Source of the DNA: Dyadobacter chenwenxiniae
GTDB taxonomy: Bacteria; Bacteroidota; Bacteroidia; Cytophagales; Spirosomataceae
Direction of reading: 5' to 3'
Length of the DNA: 64,000 nucleotides
Assembly (NCBI RefSeq): GCF_022869785.1
Contig: NZ_CP094997.1
Coordinates: forward strand, 3,720,001-3,784,000
The notes under the pieces were generated by a model. It did no database searches. It was given only the letters and a program-made list of their open reading frames with translations, and was not told the DNA's origin. Each line of letters starts with the position of its first letter. Position 1 is the stretch's first letter. Shown in pieces: positions 54,601-61,921 of this stretch. The translations under genes were made by a program, and so were the position numbers.

Positions 54601-54632
54601 CAGGTCAGCAGGGCTGATAATTGTTTAAACAT
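51606..54632 (-). CDS. Secreted double amidohydrolase protein (N-half degenerate)
   Basis: 1008 residues, twice the usual length. The signal peptide (about 1-20) is followed by a first amidohydrolase-fold domain (about 35-440). It has YPSLIDLDSDYG where DxHxH is expected, so it is inactive. A beta-rich linker (about 440-560) follows. The second, complete domain (about 560-985) has GIIDEHSHIALF, a conserved THILEG histidine and NSDDAEMARR with the metal aspartates. The second half may be an active hydrolase in the periplasm or outside. The substrate is unknown; the families include dipeptidases, deaminases and lactonases. It is first in an operon with a second, ligand-less member. Confidence 0.88.
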   Translation of the reverse strand: MFKQLSALLTCLTISVITHAQETFPQNGAYDDRPGRYAFTNANIVVDSKTTILKGTMFIENGIIREVGKQVKIPAGTVVVDLKEKYIYPSLIDLDSDYGMPEVKRERTAGGRQTPQLESNKKGAFGWNQAIQPENDASLMFTPDAKKAEELRKIGFGTVLIHPHDGIVRGNGAVVTLTDEAANKALLKRKASAHFSFSKGTSSQTYPSSTMGVVALLRQNYYDADWYAKNEKAKETNLSLEAFNQIKTLPSFFETNDKYSIMRADKVGDEFGIQYIIKGGGDEYQRLKEIKATKATLILPLQFPEAYDVADPWDADLVSVAQLKHWEMAPKNPSEVAKAEIPFAFTVSGMKNKADFWKNIKTAIEYGLPKEKALEALTTIPASLIKAEGQVGSLKSGLLANFIITSGDLFGKDNVIYENWIQGKQFVLSVMNASDVRGTYALSVNNQPAGKLQITGALDKPEYKITVQDSVKITPKVVLSDKLLTMTYQSDKTTGTTRLTGWLTGTSLSGEGVLPNGSVVPWSATLSEKYQPTVTKDSTTAKVKETGPVYYPFVGFGNETLPVAETVLIKNATIWTNEKEGILQNADVLVQNGKISKVGKALSAPSGAKTIDGTGKHLTSGIIDEHSHIALFTINEGGQTSSAEVRMNDVINPDDVNIYRQLAGGVTTSHLLHGSANSIGGQSALIKLKWGASQSEMLIPEVKTIKFALGENVKQSNWGDIVRTRFPQTRMGVEQVFFDHFLRAKDYAAQWKSYNANSKKQAANAPRRDIELDALAEILASERFITCHSYVQSEINMLMHVADSLNFKINTFTHILEGYKLADKMAKRGIGGSTFGDWWAYKMEVKEAIPYNAALMYHEGVTVAINSDDAEMARRLNQEAAKTVEYGGVPEEEAWKMVTLNPAKLLHVDNRLGSVKVGKDADLVLWNAHPLSIYARPEFTMIEGAVYFDRKKDEEKQKTMAVERERLIQKMLGDKAEGKPTQKPQASQPKMWHCEDIVGVHTEHETAH

Positions 54633-54803
54633 ATGTTGTTATCTGATTGCAGTTCGGAATTACAATATACAAGTAAAAACGAAAAATCAGCTTGGAATGG
54701 GCATTTTCACTGGAAGTTACAATTACCGCGGAGAATTGTTATGTTGCCTATTTTTTGCATCTTGGTATTACTTTTCTTCATGTTTAATCTAGCCTTTTAC
54801 AAA

Positions 54804-55091
54804 ATGAATTATAGTCAATTCAAAGAATCACTTTCACAAAGCCTCCCACCAGAAACCGCCTCAGAACCATTGAAAGCCCTTTGGTATGCTGCAAAAGACG
54901 ATTGGGAAGCAGCACATGACATCGCGCAAAGCAAAGAAGGAACGCCTGTTTATGATCATCTGCATGCTTACCTGCATCGGGTCGAAGGAGACACCTGGAA
55001 TGCCGGATATTGGTATAAACGAGCTGGAAAACCGGTTTTTAAAGGATCACTGCAAGAAGAATGGGAAGCATTAGTCAAATCTTCGCTGTAA
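54804..55091 (+). CDS. Small conserved-looking protein of unknown function
   Basis: 95 residues from ATG at 54804; a longer start would pass through a hydrophobic segment unlike the rest. It is soluble, acidic and rich in tryptophan and histidine (ALWYAAKDDWEAAHDIAQSK, then AYLHRVEGDTWNAGYWYKRA). The repeated WEAAHD/GYWYKRA style recalls short TPR-like or helical-repeat proteins of Bacteroidota. No catalytic motif. It is divergent from the amidohydrolases and ends 3 bases before the palindrome array that precedes the SatD gene. Confidence 0.72.
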   Translation: MNYSQFKESLSQSLPPETASEPLKALWYAAKDDWEAAHDIAQSKEGTPVYDHLHAYLHRVEGDTWNAGYWYKRAGKPVFKGSLQEEWEALVKSSL

Positions 55092-55093
55092 AA

Positions 55094-55204
55094 AATATAA
55101 GGCTTTTACCTTATATTCGATCAATATAAGGTTTTTGACTTATATTTGCCTGATATAAGGTTTTTACCTTATATTTACTCATTATAAGGCTAAAAGCTTA
55201 TATC
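55094..55204 (+). promoter_or_regulatory. Four-copy palindromic operator array abutting the SatD gene
   Basis: Four 24-bp palindromes start at 55094, 55123, 55152 and 55181, exactly 29 bases apart. The consensus is AATATAAGG-N6-CCTTATATT. Copy 1 is a perfect 9+9 dyad, copies 2 and 3 differ at one end position or base, and copy 4 differs at two or three. The 5-base spacers differ (CGATC, TGCCT, TACTC). The array ends 1 base before the ATG at 55206, leaving no ribosome-binding site. A TATATTTG at 55141-55148, a -7-like box, overlaps copy 2. The likely function is autoregulation by the SatD-family protein, which has a C-terminal helix-turn-helix. Confidence 0.85.
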
Positions 55205-55205
55205 A

Positions 55206-55844
55206 ATGAAAAAATATCATGCTGTAATCACCGCTGATATGGTCAATTCAACGTTTTTTACACGAGAAAAGACCACAGAATGGCTTAGTGAAATGATCGA
55301 TCTACTCCGGAAAAATCCGGCATTCGACTGGGCACTCAAACCCGAAATATACCGGGGCGACAGCTTTCAGGGCGTATTAAAAAACCCTAATGAAGCCATG
55401 CACGCCGCCATTCTCGCACGTGCCTCCATGCGCACGCACGCCAAAAACACCGATTTGCGTGTCGCCATCGGCATTGGAAAAACAGAACAGCTTACGGATC
55501 GGGCAGGAACCTCGGATGGCGAAGCATTCCGCCTGTCGGGGCACCTGGCCGATAACATCAGGAAGCAGAAAGCACGCATCGGCATCGCATTACCAACTCC
55601 TTCCGAACCGTTAAATGCCACATTAGACCTTTTGGAGACGCTTATTGAGAACTGGACCACCTCCCAAAGCGAGGTGATCATGGCCCTGCTACTGAAAAAG
55701 AACATTAACCAGATTTCCGAGCAGCTCGGGATCAGCCAGCCTGCCGCCAGCCAGCGCGTTGCCTCCGCAAAATGGTGGGCAATTGAAAATTTTCTCGCTA
55801 CCTTTCCCAAACATTTATCACTATACACAAAAACAAAATCATGA
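55206..55844 (+). CDS. SatD-family protein with C-terminal helix-turn-helix
   Basis: 212 residues, full length. The first 145 residues form the SatD core (MKKYHAVITADMVNSTFFTR; RGDSFQGVLKNP; LRVAIGIGK; GEAFRLSGHLADNI), similar to a nucleotide-cyclase-like fold. The last 60 carry a helix-turn-helix (SEVIMALLLKKNINQISEQL, then GISQPAASQRVASAKWWAIE), so it can bind DNA. SatD was named in the sat (secretion and acid tolerance) operon of Streptococcus; its function is unproven. The start has no visible Shine-Dalgarno because the operator array lies directly upstream. The next gene overlaps by 4 bases (ATGA). Confidence 0.92.
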   Translation: MKKYHAVITADMVNSTFFTREKTTEWLSEMIDLLRKNPAFDWALKPEIYRGDSFQGVLKNPNEAMHAAILARASMRTHAKNTDLRVAIGIGKTEQLTDRAGTSDGEAFRLSGHLADNIRKQKARIGIALPTPSEPLNATLDLLETLIENWTTSQSEVIMALLLKKNINQISEQLGISQPAASQRVASAKWWAIENFLATFPKHLSLYTKTKS

Positions 55845-56584
55845 TTGAGTTTCTGCAACTATTACTCGCACACATTTTAGTTGATTTCTACTGGCAACCC
55901 ACAAAATGGGTCATCGAAAAAAGAGAGAAATCCTTCCGATCCAAATATTTTTACCTCCACATTGCGCTTGTTATCGTAGTTTCCTATGTTCTGCTGGGTT
56001 ATTGGTCCAACCCCGTTCCTGCACTCGCATTAGGCGCGGCGCACGGTGTTATTGACATTCTTAAAATTGCGTTGGATAAAAAAGGAACGCTTATCTGGTT
56101 TGTGGCCGATCAAGCAGCCCATGTGATCAGCATTGCCCTTACAGCGCTTCTCATTACCAGTGCATTACCTGCTGGTCTGGAAGTTTTCAAAACATGGCTG
56201 TTTACCACGAAAACGCTCGCCATTTTTACGGGAGCATTGGTTTCACTTTCCCCTATTTCCTTTTTTGTGGGCATCCTCACCAAACCCTGGCGCGAAGAAC
56301 TTGCCAAGCTCGCACCCAATGCGGACGACAATCTGGCGAATGCCGGACGCTGGATCGGGATGTCGGAAAGGCTGCTGATCTTTGTTTTTGTGCTGGTAAG
56401 CCAGTTTTCGGCCATTGGTTTCCTGATCGCTGCCAAATCACTTTTGCGCTATAATGACAAATCTGCCAGCGGCGACATTTCAGCTGCTTATATCAGCAAA
56501 AAGTCTGAATACGTGCTTGTGGGCACATTAATGAGCTACACCTGCGCGATCGCGGTGGCATTGGTTGTGAAGACATTGTATTAA
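55841..56584 (+). CDS. DUF3307 membrane protein, partner of SatD
   Basis: 247 residues with about six membrane helices. The N-terminus EFLQLLLAHILVDFYWQPTK is the DUF3307 hallmark: a helix with a short aspartate-tryptophan turn facing the membrane edge. A conserved AAHGVIDILK stretch follows in helix 3. The family is often paired with SatD-like genes; here the pair overlaps by 4 bases and is surely translated together. Function unknown. With SatD as regulator and DUF3307 as effector, the pair may answer an envelope or nucleotide signal. Confidence 0.92.
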   Translation: MIEFLQLLLAHILVDFYWQPTKWVIEKREKSFRSKYFYLHIALVIVVSYVLLGYWSNPVPALALGAAHGVIDILKIALDKKGTLIWFVADQAAHVISIALTALLITSALPAGLEVFKTWLFTTKTLAIFTGALVSLSPISFFVGILTKPWREELAKLAPNADDNLANAGRWIGMSERLLIFVFVLVSQFSAIGFLIAAKSLLRYNDKSASGDISAAYISKKSEYVLVGTLMSYTCAIAVALVVKTLY

Positions 56585-56650
56585 AATTTCCATGTGATTA
56601 AACCTTGCTGTAACAAATTGCTCTAAGGTGAGTATCTAAACTTGATAACC

Positions 56651-57016
56651 ATGAAAAAAACAATGCTGGCCATGTTAATGGCTCTTTTTAGTATAACAGC
56701 TTTTGCCCAACGCCAGGATTCTGATATGACGCCAGAAAAACGCGCAGAAAATCAGACAAAACAAATGACTGAAAAGCTGAACCTTTCGGAAGATCAACAA
56801 AAACAAATTTATAATCTAAGCCTGGCAAGAGCCCAGAAAGTAAAGGAATTGAGAGAAGCGCAAACCATCGACCGCGAGCAAATGAGGGCATCAATGGAAA
56901 CTTTCAACAACGAGGTCGCCAAATTACTGACTGTTGAACAACAGGAAAAATATAAAACCATGCTCGAAGACCGCCGTGGCAATGGAGGCAGCAGAGGCCC
57001 GCGGAGGGAGAATTAA
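56651..57016 (+). CDS. Small periplasmic Spy/DUF4890-like protein
   Basis: 121 residues from ATG at 56651. A signal peptide (about 1-19; MLAMLMALFSITAFAQ) leads to a helical protein with LNLSEDQQKQIYNLSLARAQ and LTVEQQEKYKTMLEDR, a repeat-like pair found in Spy/CpxP-type and DUF4890 proteins. It ends in a Gly/Arg-rich tail. Such proteins are often stress chaperones of the periplasm. An 8-bp repeat terminator follows. Confidence 0.87.
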   Translation: MKKTMLAMLMALFSITAFAQRQDSDMTPEKRAENQTKQMTEKLNLSEDQQKQIYNLSLARAQKVKELREAQTIDREQMRASMETFNNEVAKLLTVEQQEKYKTMLEDRRGNGGSRGPRREN

Positions 57017-57020
57017 TTTT

Positions 57021-57096
57021 GAATGATTGAATGATTGAATGATTGAATGACTGAATGTTTAAAAAATTCACTCATTCACTCATTCAATCATTCAAA
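57021..57096. repeat. 8-bp tandem repeat with facing copies, acting as bidirectional terminator
   Basis: The unit GAATGANT occurs four times and a bit on the plus strand (57021-57057), then its complement about three and a half times (57067-57096), separated by an A-rich loop. The two halves form a long imperfect hairpin between convergent genes. A related direct repeat without the facing half occurs at 61864-61895. Confidence 0.8.
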
Positions 57097-58687
57097 TCGC
57101 CATCTCTGTCTTAAACTCCGATGTGAAGTGGAAATGTATCGCCGGGTTGTTTTCCCGGTTCATACGGATCATCCATTCCGATTCTGCAAGGAAAACCGGA
57201 TTTCTGTCCTTGTCGTAAGCAATTTGGTTTCCTTTCAAACGAATAAACTGGTCCATAGCGGCCTTTTCATCGGCCGTAAGCCAGCAAGCGCGTGTAATAC
57301 TCATATGAACCCAACGGCATTTTGCGCCATATTCATGCTCTAAGCGATATTGGATTACATCAAATTGAAGTTCACCAACCGTTCCTACAATTTTACGATT
57401 TCCTAAATCCAATGTAAAAAGCTGCGCAACGCCTTCGTCTGTAAGCTGTTGAATGCCTTTTTCCAATTGCTTGGATTTCATGGGATCCAGATTAATCAAT
57501 TCCTTAAAGATCTCGGGCGAAAAGCTCGGAATCCCTGAGAATTGTAGATTTTCACCTTCCGTCAATGTATCGCCGATCTTGAAACTTCCTGTGTCATAAA
57601 GTCCCACTACATCACCCGGGAAGCCTTCATCCATCACACTTTTTGCCGAAGCCATGAATGTAAACGGACTTGAAAACCGGACATCCTTGCCCATTCTAAC
57701 GTGCTTATAGAATTTTCCACGCTCAAATTTCCCTGAACAGATCCTCAAAAACGCAATGCGGTCGCGGTGGCGCGGGTCCAGGTTAGCGTGTATTTTGAAT
57801 ACAAAACCCGTGAATTTTGGCTCCATTGGAGACACTTCGCGAACATCCGTCGGGCGTGGCTGAGGAATAGGTGAAATTTCGCAGAAAGTATCCAGCAACT
57901 CCTTGATACCAAAGTTATTAATGGCACTGCCAAAGAAAACGGGCGCTAATTGACCTTTTTGATAAGCTTCCTCAGAAAACACGTCATAAACGCCTTCTAC
58001 GAGCTCCACATCCTCAGTAAGTTGCGACGCATCCCTTTCGCCAAGCAAATCAACCAGGTTATCGTCTTCCAAACTCACCTTGGCAACGTCGCTTTCGATC
58101 TTCGTTTTATTAATTTTGAAGAAATAGAGCATTTGCTCATACAAGCTGTAAACGCCTTTAAAGTTCACACCCATATTGATCGGCCACGTAAGCGGACGAA
58201 CGCGGATGCTCAATTTCGTTTCCAGCTCGTCCAAAAGTTCGAACGGATTTTGCCCTTCCCTATCCAGCTTATTAATGAAAACAATAACGGGCGTGTTACG
58301 CATCCGGCACACTTCCATCAACCGTTCTGTCTGTTCCTCAACGCCTTTCACGCAGTCAATCACCAGGATTACGCTATCCACGGCGGTTAATGTGCGATAA
58401 GTATCCTCCGCAAAATCCTTGTGACCGGGCGTATCGAGAATGTTGATCAGCAGATCTTTATATTCGAAGGTCATTACCGAAGTAGCGACCGAAATTCCCC
58501 TCTGCTTCTCAATTTCCATGAAATCGGAAGTAGCGGTCTTTTTAATTTTATTGGATTTTACCGCGCCCGCAGTCTGGATCGCACCTCCAAAAAGCAGCAG
58601 CTTTTCGGTAAGTGTCGTTTTACCAGCATCTGGGTGACTGATAATTGCGAATGTGCGCCGCTTCTTGATTTCTTCTAAATTACTCAT
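57092..58687 (-). CDS. prfC: Peptide chain release factor 3
   Basis: 531 residues from ATG at 58687 (MSNLEEIKKRRTF); a longer frame adds a hydrophobic leader that is not part of the family. G-motifs are complete: SHPDAGKTTLTEK, DTPGHKDF and NKLDRE. Domains II and III follow, ending KTEMAI. RF3 is a GTPase that recycles release factors 1 and 2 after termination. Its stop codon sits at the inner edge of the 8-bp repeat. Confidence 0.97.
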   Translation of the reverse strand: MSNLEEIKKRRTFAIISHPDAGKTTLTEKLLLFGGAIQTAGAVKSNKIKKTATSDFMEIEKQRGISVATSVMTFEYKDLLINILDTPGHKDFAEDTYRTLTAVDSVILVIDCVKGVEEQTERLMEVCRMRNTPVIVFINKLDREGQNPFELLDELETKLSIRVRPLTWPINMGVNFKGVYSLYEQMLYFFKINKTKIESDVAKVSLEDDNLVDLLGERDASQLTEDVELVEGVYDVFSEEAYQKGQLAPVFFGSAINNFGIKELLDTFCEISPIPQPRPTDVREVSPMEPKFTGFVFKIHANLDPRHRDRIAFLRICSGKFERGKFYKHVRMGKDVRFSSPFTFMASAKSVMDEGFPGDVVGLYDTGSFKIGDTLTEGENLQFSGIPSFSPEIFKELINLDPMKSKQLEKGIQQLTDEGVAQLFTLDLGNRKIVGTVGELQFDVIQYRLEHEYGAKCRWVHMSITRACWLTADEKAAMDQFIRLKGNQIAYDKDRNPVFLAESEWMIRMNRENNPAIHFHFTSEFKTEMAI

Positions 58688-58715
58688 ATCTAAAATTTGC
58701 ACAAAGATAAGAATA

Positions 58716-58745
58716 AACAAAAGCCGCCCCTAACCGGGACGGCTC
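58716..58745 (-). terminator. Terminator after the pyrophosphatase gene
   Basis: On the minus strand AGCCGTCCC and GGGGCGGCT form a stem around GGTTA, followed by TTTTG and TTTATT. It lies about 45 bases after the ppa stop and upstream of prfC. Confidence 0.78.
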
Positions 58746-58787
58746 TAAATTATCTCGCAAAGAAACGATTGATACTGAAACCGGATC

Positions 58788-59399
58788 TCAGTAAAAAGAA
58801 TGCTTGTAATCTTCAACAGAGGTCATGATCACTTCATGCGCTTCTTCTCTGCCATACACATTGGTAATTTCAATGTGTGCTTTTTCACCTGGCAAGTTCT
58901 TGTAAGTCAAGAAATAATGCTTCAAACGCTCCACGATCCCTTCCGGAAGCTCGCTCAAATCTGAGAAACCACCGTAAACTTCATCGCCTTTCAAAACAGC
59001 GATAATTTTATCATCTGCTTCACCACCATCGATCAAACGAATTCCGCCGATTGGCTTGGCTGTGCAAAGAATGTCTCCGTGGGAAATGATTTTTTCGCAA
59101 AGAACCAAAATATCAAGCGGGTCACCGTCGCCTTCGGTTACATCTCTTCCCGAACGCTCGCGTGCAAGGGCTGCGATCTTTTCTGAGCAATAAGTTTTGG
59201 GGATAAAACCGTAAAGTGCCGGAACAATGTTCGAATATTTCTGAGGCCGGTCGATCATCAGATAGCCGGTTGCTTTATCTATTTCGTATTTTACTGTGTC
59301 AGTCGGAACAATTTCAATAAAGGCGGTTACGAGATTAGGTGCATTGTCTCCCATCGGGATCCCGTGCCAGGGATGTGCTTTGTGTACGTTGGCGATCAT
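58788..59399 (-). CDS. ppa: Inorganic pyrophosphatase (family I)
   Basis: 203 residues. The family-I signature is seen in EGDGDPLDILVLCE (D-x-D-P-x-D), with the active-site tyrosine and lysines in QKYSNIVPALYGFIPKTYCS and KGDEVYGGFSDL. It hydrolyses pyrophosphate to drive biosynthesis and uses magnesium. It is slightly longer than the E. coli enzyme because of an N-terminal HPWHGIPMGD extension found in relatives of this phylum. Confidence 0.96.
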   Translation of the reverse strand: MIANVHKAHPWHGIPMGDNAPNLVTAFIEIVPTDTVKYEIDKATGYLMIDRPQKYSNIVPALYGFIPKTYCSEKIAALARERSGRDVTEGDGDPLDILVLCEKIISHGDILCTAKPIGGIRLIDGGEADDKIIAVLKGDEVYGGFSDLSELPEGIVERLKHYFLTYKNLPGEKAHIEITNVYGREEAHEVIMTSVEDYKHSFY

Positions 59400-59435
59400 T
59401 ATTTGTGTAATAGTAATAACTTGAAATGGATATAT

Positions 59436-60422
59436 TTAATAACGTTGTGTTGGGTTACCGATCTTTTCTGAAATGTTATAATCCCCTGTTTTGGAGACCG
59501 ATTGTTTTACAAATAATTCCCCAAGAAAGCCTGCGAGGAACAGCTGAGAACCAACCATAATGGCAACCAATGCAAGAAAGAACAACGGGTTCTCCGTCAC
59601 GTTCCGATAGGGCTGCAAATTATAAATATTATAAATTTTCTTTCCTAGCAACCAGAAAGCTATAATGCTTCCCAGAAAAAACATAAGGGTTCCCAGACTG
59701 CCAAACAAATGCATGGGCCTGCGCCCAAACTTATTCACAAAGGCAATCGAAAGCAAATCCAGAAAGCCAAAAATGAAACGTTCCAGTCCAAATTTTGTCG
59801 TGCCGTATTTCCTGGGCCGATGCTGCACAACCTTTTCGCCGATTTTGGCAAAACCATTCCATTTGGCAATAACCGGAATGTAACGGTGCATTTCTCCGTA
59901 AATCGTGATGTTTTTGACAACTTCCTTACGGTAAGCTTTCAGGCCACAATTGAAGTCATGCAGCATAACGCCCGAAATGCTGCGCGTGGCGGCATTGAAT
60001 ATTTTGGTGGGAACTGTCTTGGTAATCGGATCATAACGCTTCTTTTTCCAGCCTGACACCAGATCATAACGATCCTCTTTGATCATTTTATAAAGTTCGG
60101 GAATTTCATCCGGGCTATCCTGCAAGTCTGCGTCCATGGTAATGATCACGTCGCCCAGAGCCGCCTGAAAAGCCGTTTGTAACGCAGCTGTTTTGCCATA
60201 ATTTCGCACAAACCGCAACCCGCGAATGTTCGGATTTTCCTGCGAAATGTTTGAAATAACCTCCCAGGAGTTGTCTTTGCTGCCATCGTCGACAAAAATC
60301 ACTTCATAAGAGAAGCCATTTTCATTCATTACCCGCGCAATCCATTCACTGAGTTCTGGCAATGATTCTTCCTCATTGTAAAGCGGAACGACAACGGAAA
60401 TCTGGATAGCTGAATTAGTCAT
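59436..60422 (-). CDS. Glycosyltransferase family 2 with two C-terminal membrane helices
   Basis: 328 residues from ATG at 60422 (MTNSAIQISVVVPLYNEEES); an earlier start adds residues outside the fold. The GT2 catalytic domain has DADLQDSPDEIPEL (the DxD metal site) and a conserved HRPRKYGTTKFGLERF. Two membrane helices near 230-320 anchor it (FGSLGTLMFFLGSIIAFWLL). This DPM1/GtrB-like group moves a sugar from a nucleotide donor to a lipid carrier such as undecaprenyl phosphate. Its final glycan is unknown. Confidence 0.94.
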   Translation of the reverse strand: MTNSAIQISVVVPLYNEEESLPELSEWIARVMNENGFSYEVIFVDDGSKDNSWEVISNISQENPNIRGLRFVRNYGKTAALQTAFQAALGDVIITMDADLQDSPDEIPELYKMIKEDRYDLVSGWKKKRYDPITKTVPTKIFNAATRSISGVMLHDFNCGLKAYRKEVVKNITIYGEMHRYIPVIAKWNGFAKIGEKVVQHRPRKYGTTKFGLERFIFGFLDLLSIAFVNKFGRRPMHLFGSLGTLMFFLGSIIAFWLLGKKIYNIYNLQPYRNVTENPLFFLALVAIMVGSQLFLAGFLGELFVKQSVSKTGDYNISEKIGNPTQRY

Positions 60423-60482
60423 GAATGTATAAAAGCAAAGCCCAAAACCGGGATCACCGGGCAAAGTTCGTGTTTTTCCCGA

Positions 60483-61226
60483 TCAAAATATCATATAAAA
60501 ATCTTTCAGTAATGCCTTGAAGGATTGGGTATAGGTTGTCCCGTCTGTTTCGTAAATGTAAAGCTCTTCTGTAATGTCCAGACTATGAACGGGTTCGGAG
60601 CGTTGAAACGTCATAAGCTGGCGAAATGCCTTTTTGCCTTCCTGATGAAACAATGTCATATTGCGGCTCAAAATCCATCCGGATTCCAATGCTTTGGTCA
60701 AAAACTGCTTTCCTTCGTCTACGGGGAAAAGAATGTTGAACTTCCCGGTGTCCGACAAAAGTGTGTCAATAGCAGTCAGTAATTCTGCGAAATCCAGCGA
60801 TTTGGCGTGGTGGGCAATGTTCTTTTTGTCGAGTGGAGAAAGCAGGTCGGACTGAAAAAAAGGCGGATTGGTAATGATCACATCATATTTGTGCTCGGAT
60901 GTAAATTCCTGAACAGCAGAATGAAAAAGATTAATCCGATCATGAAACGGGCTATTTTCCACATTCTCCCCGGCCTGGTAAAATGCCTCCGCATCAATTT
61001 CAACGGCGTCAATGATGCCGTAGGAATTCCGTTGGGCAACCATTAAGGATAGCAAACCCGTTCCCGCTCCGATGTCCAGAATGTAATCGGCGTCCGTAAT
61101 GTCGGCCCAGGCGCCCAACACGCAGGCATCCGTGCACACTTTCATGGCGCATTTATCTTGCTGCACCGTAAAATTCTTGAAGCGAAAAGAGGAATTTCTA
61201 GCCATAACCGTTCTATTTTCTGCCAA
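60483..61226 (-). CDS. trmN6: tRNA1(Val) adenine-37 N6-methyltransferase
   Basis: 247 residues. The SAM fold is seen in ILDIGAGTGLLSLMVAQR (motif I) and the catalytic NPPFFQSD (NPPF, an N6-adenine methylase). FKNFTVQQDKCAMKVCTDAC at the start is the conserved substrate part. It methylates A37 of tRNA-Val. The start at 61226 overlaps the end of the RNase H gene by 14 bases; an ATG at 61205 would remove the overlap and is equally good. Confidence 0.92.
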   Translation of the reverse strand: MAENRTVMARNSSFRFKNFTVQQDKCAMKVCTDACVLGAWADITDADYILDIGAGTGLLSLMVAQRNSYGIIDAVEIDAEAFYQAGENVENSPFHDRINLFHSAVQEFTSEHKYDVIITNPPFFQSDLLSPLDKKNIAHHAKSLDFAELLTAIDTLLSDTGKFNILFPVDEGKQFLTKALESGWILSRNMTLFHQEGKKAFRQLMTFQRSEPVHSLDITEELYIYETDGTTYTQSFKALLKDFYMIF

Positions 61227-61848
61227 AGTCAGCCGGGTTTTCGCCCCAGTATTCGGTTTCCCATTTCAGGATTTTATTCGGAAACTTGTTTGCCGCAAGC
61301 CAGCGTTCAGCGCGTTGCAGCATTTCAAAAACAGGTTTGTTCCTTGGTGTCAATGCCAGCTTTGTATTCGCATGTTTCTTCTTGATCCACGCAATGGCCG
61401 TTCTGGAATCGCTATAAATGGGTAAATCGCTTTCTTTTTTTTGTAAATAGGCCAGTGCGTGCACGATGGCCAGAAATTCGCCTATGTTATTGGTCGCATC
61501 CTTGAATGGTCCCTGTAAGAAAATCCTTTCGCCGGTTTGGTAATAAATGCCCTGGTATTCCATGTCGCCGGAAGCCGTATTCCAGGCCGCATCCACGGCA
61601 ATGCTATTTTTAATGGGTTTACCAATGTTCACAGGAATGTCCTTTGCAATGGCGGGCTTGCTCTCCTTTTTGGCTACAAATTCCCAGTAATTACGTTGAA
61701 TGGCAGCTTCTGCTTCTTGTATGGACTCAAAAGACTTGTAACGCGCGTCTTCAAAACCTTTAATTTGCGCTTCACACTCTTTCCAATCCGTAAAAACGCC
61801 CGTTTTCCTTCCCTGCCAGACGACGTAGAATTTGGTCTTTTTTGCCAA
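61213..61848 (-). CDS. rnhA: Ribonuclease H with viroplasmin domain
   Basis: 211 residues from a TTG start at 61848; no ATG is available because an in-frame stop lies just upstream. The N-terminal viroplasmin/RNase H1 domain is FYVVWQGRKTGVFTDWKECE and SFESIQEAEAAI, which binds RNA:DNA hybrids. The C-terminal RNase H domain has the catalytic acids in AVDAAWN, NNIGEFLAI and IYSDSRTAI. It removes RNA from RNA:DNA hybrids. It is co-directional with and overlaps trmN6. Confidence 0.92.
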   Translation of the reverse strand: MAKKTKFYVVWQGRKTGVFTDWKECEAQIKGFEDARYKSFESIQEAEAAIQRNYWEFVAKKESKPAIAKDIPVNIGKPIKNSIAVDAAWNTASGDMEYQGIYYQTGERIFLQGPFKDATNNIGEFLAIVHALAYLQKKESDLPIYSDSRTAIAWIKKKHANTKLALTPRNKPVFEMLQRAERWLAANKFPNKILKWETEYWGENPADFGRK

Positions 61849-61863
61849 GGTTGATGTTTAATT

Positions 61864-61895
61864 TTGAATGACTGAATGAGTGAATGACTAAATGA
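61864..61895. repeat. 8-bp tandem direct repeat between RNase H and pepT
   Basis: Three and a bit copies of GAATGANT (last copy degenerate) lie between the RNase H start and the pepT stop. The same unit makes up the repeat at 57021-57096, so it is a recurring intergenic sequence in this genome, not a single-site feature. Confidence 0.75.
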
Positions 61896-61921
61896 ACGGG
61901 TCGCCGACACGATGAGTGTTA

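Noticed and set aside
55094..55204. A small CRISPR-like array (24-bp repeats at a fixed period)
   Set aside because: Spacers are only 5 bases long and the repeats are perfect dyads with an A/T-rich core. No cas genes are present. The operator reading fits much better.
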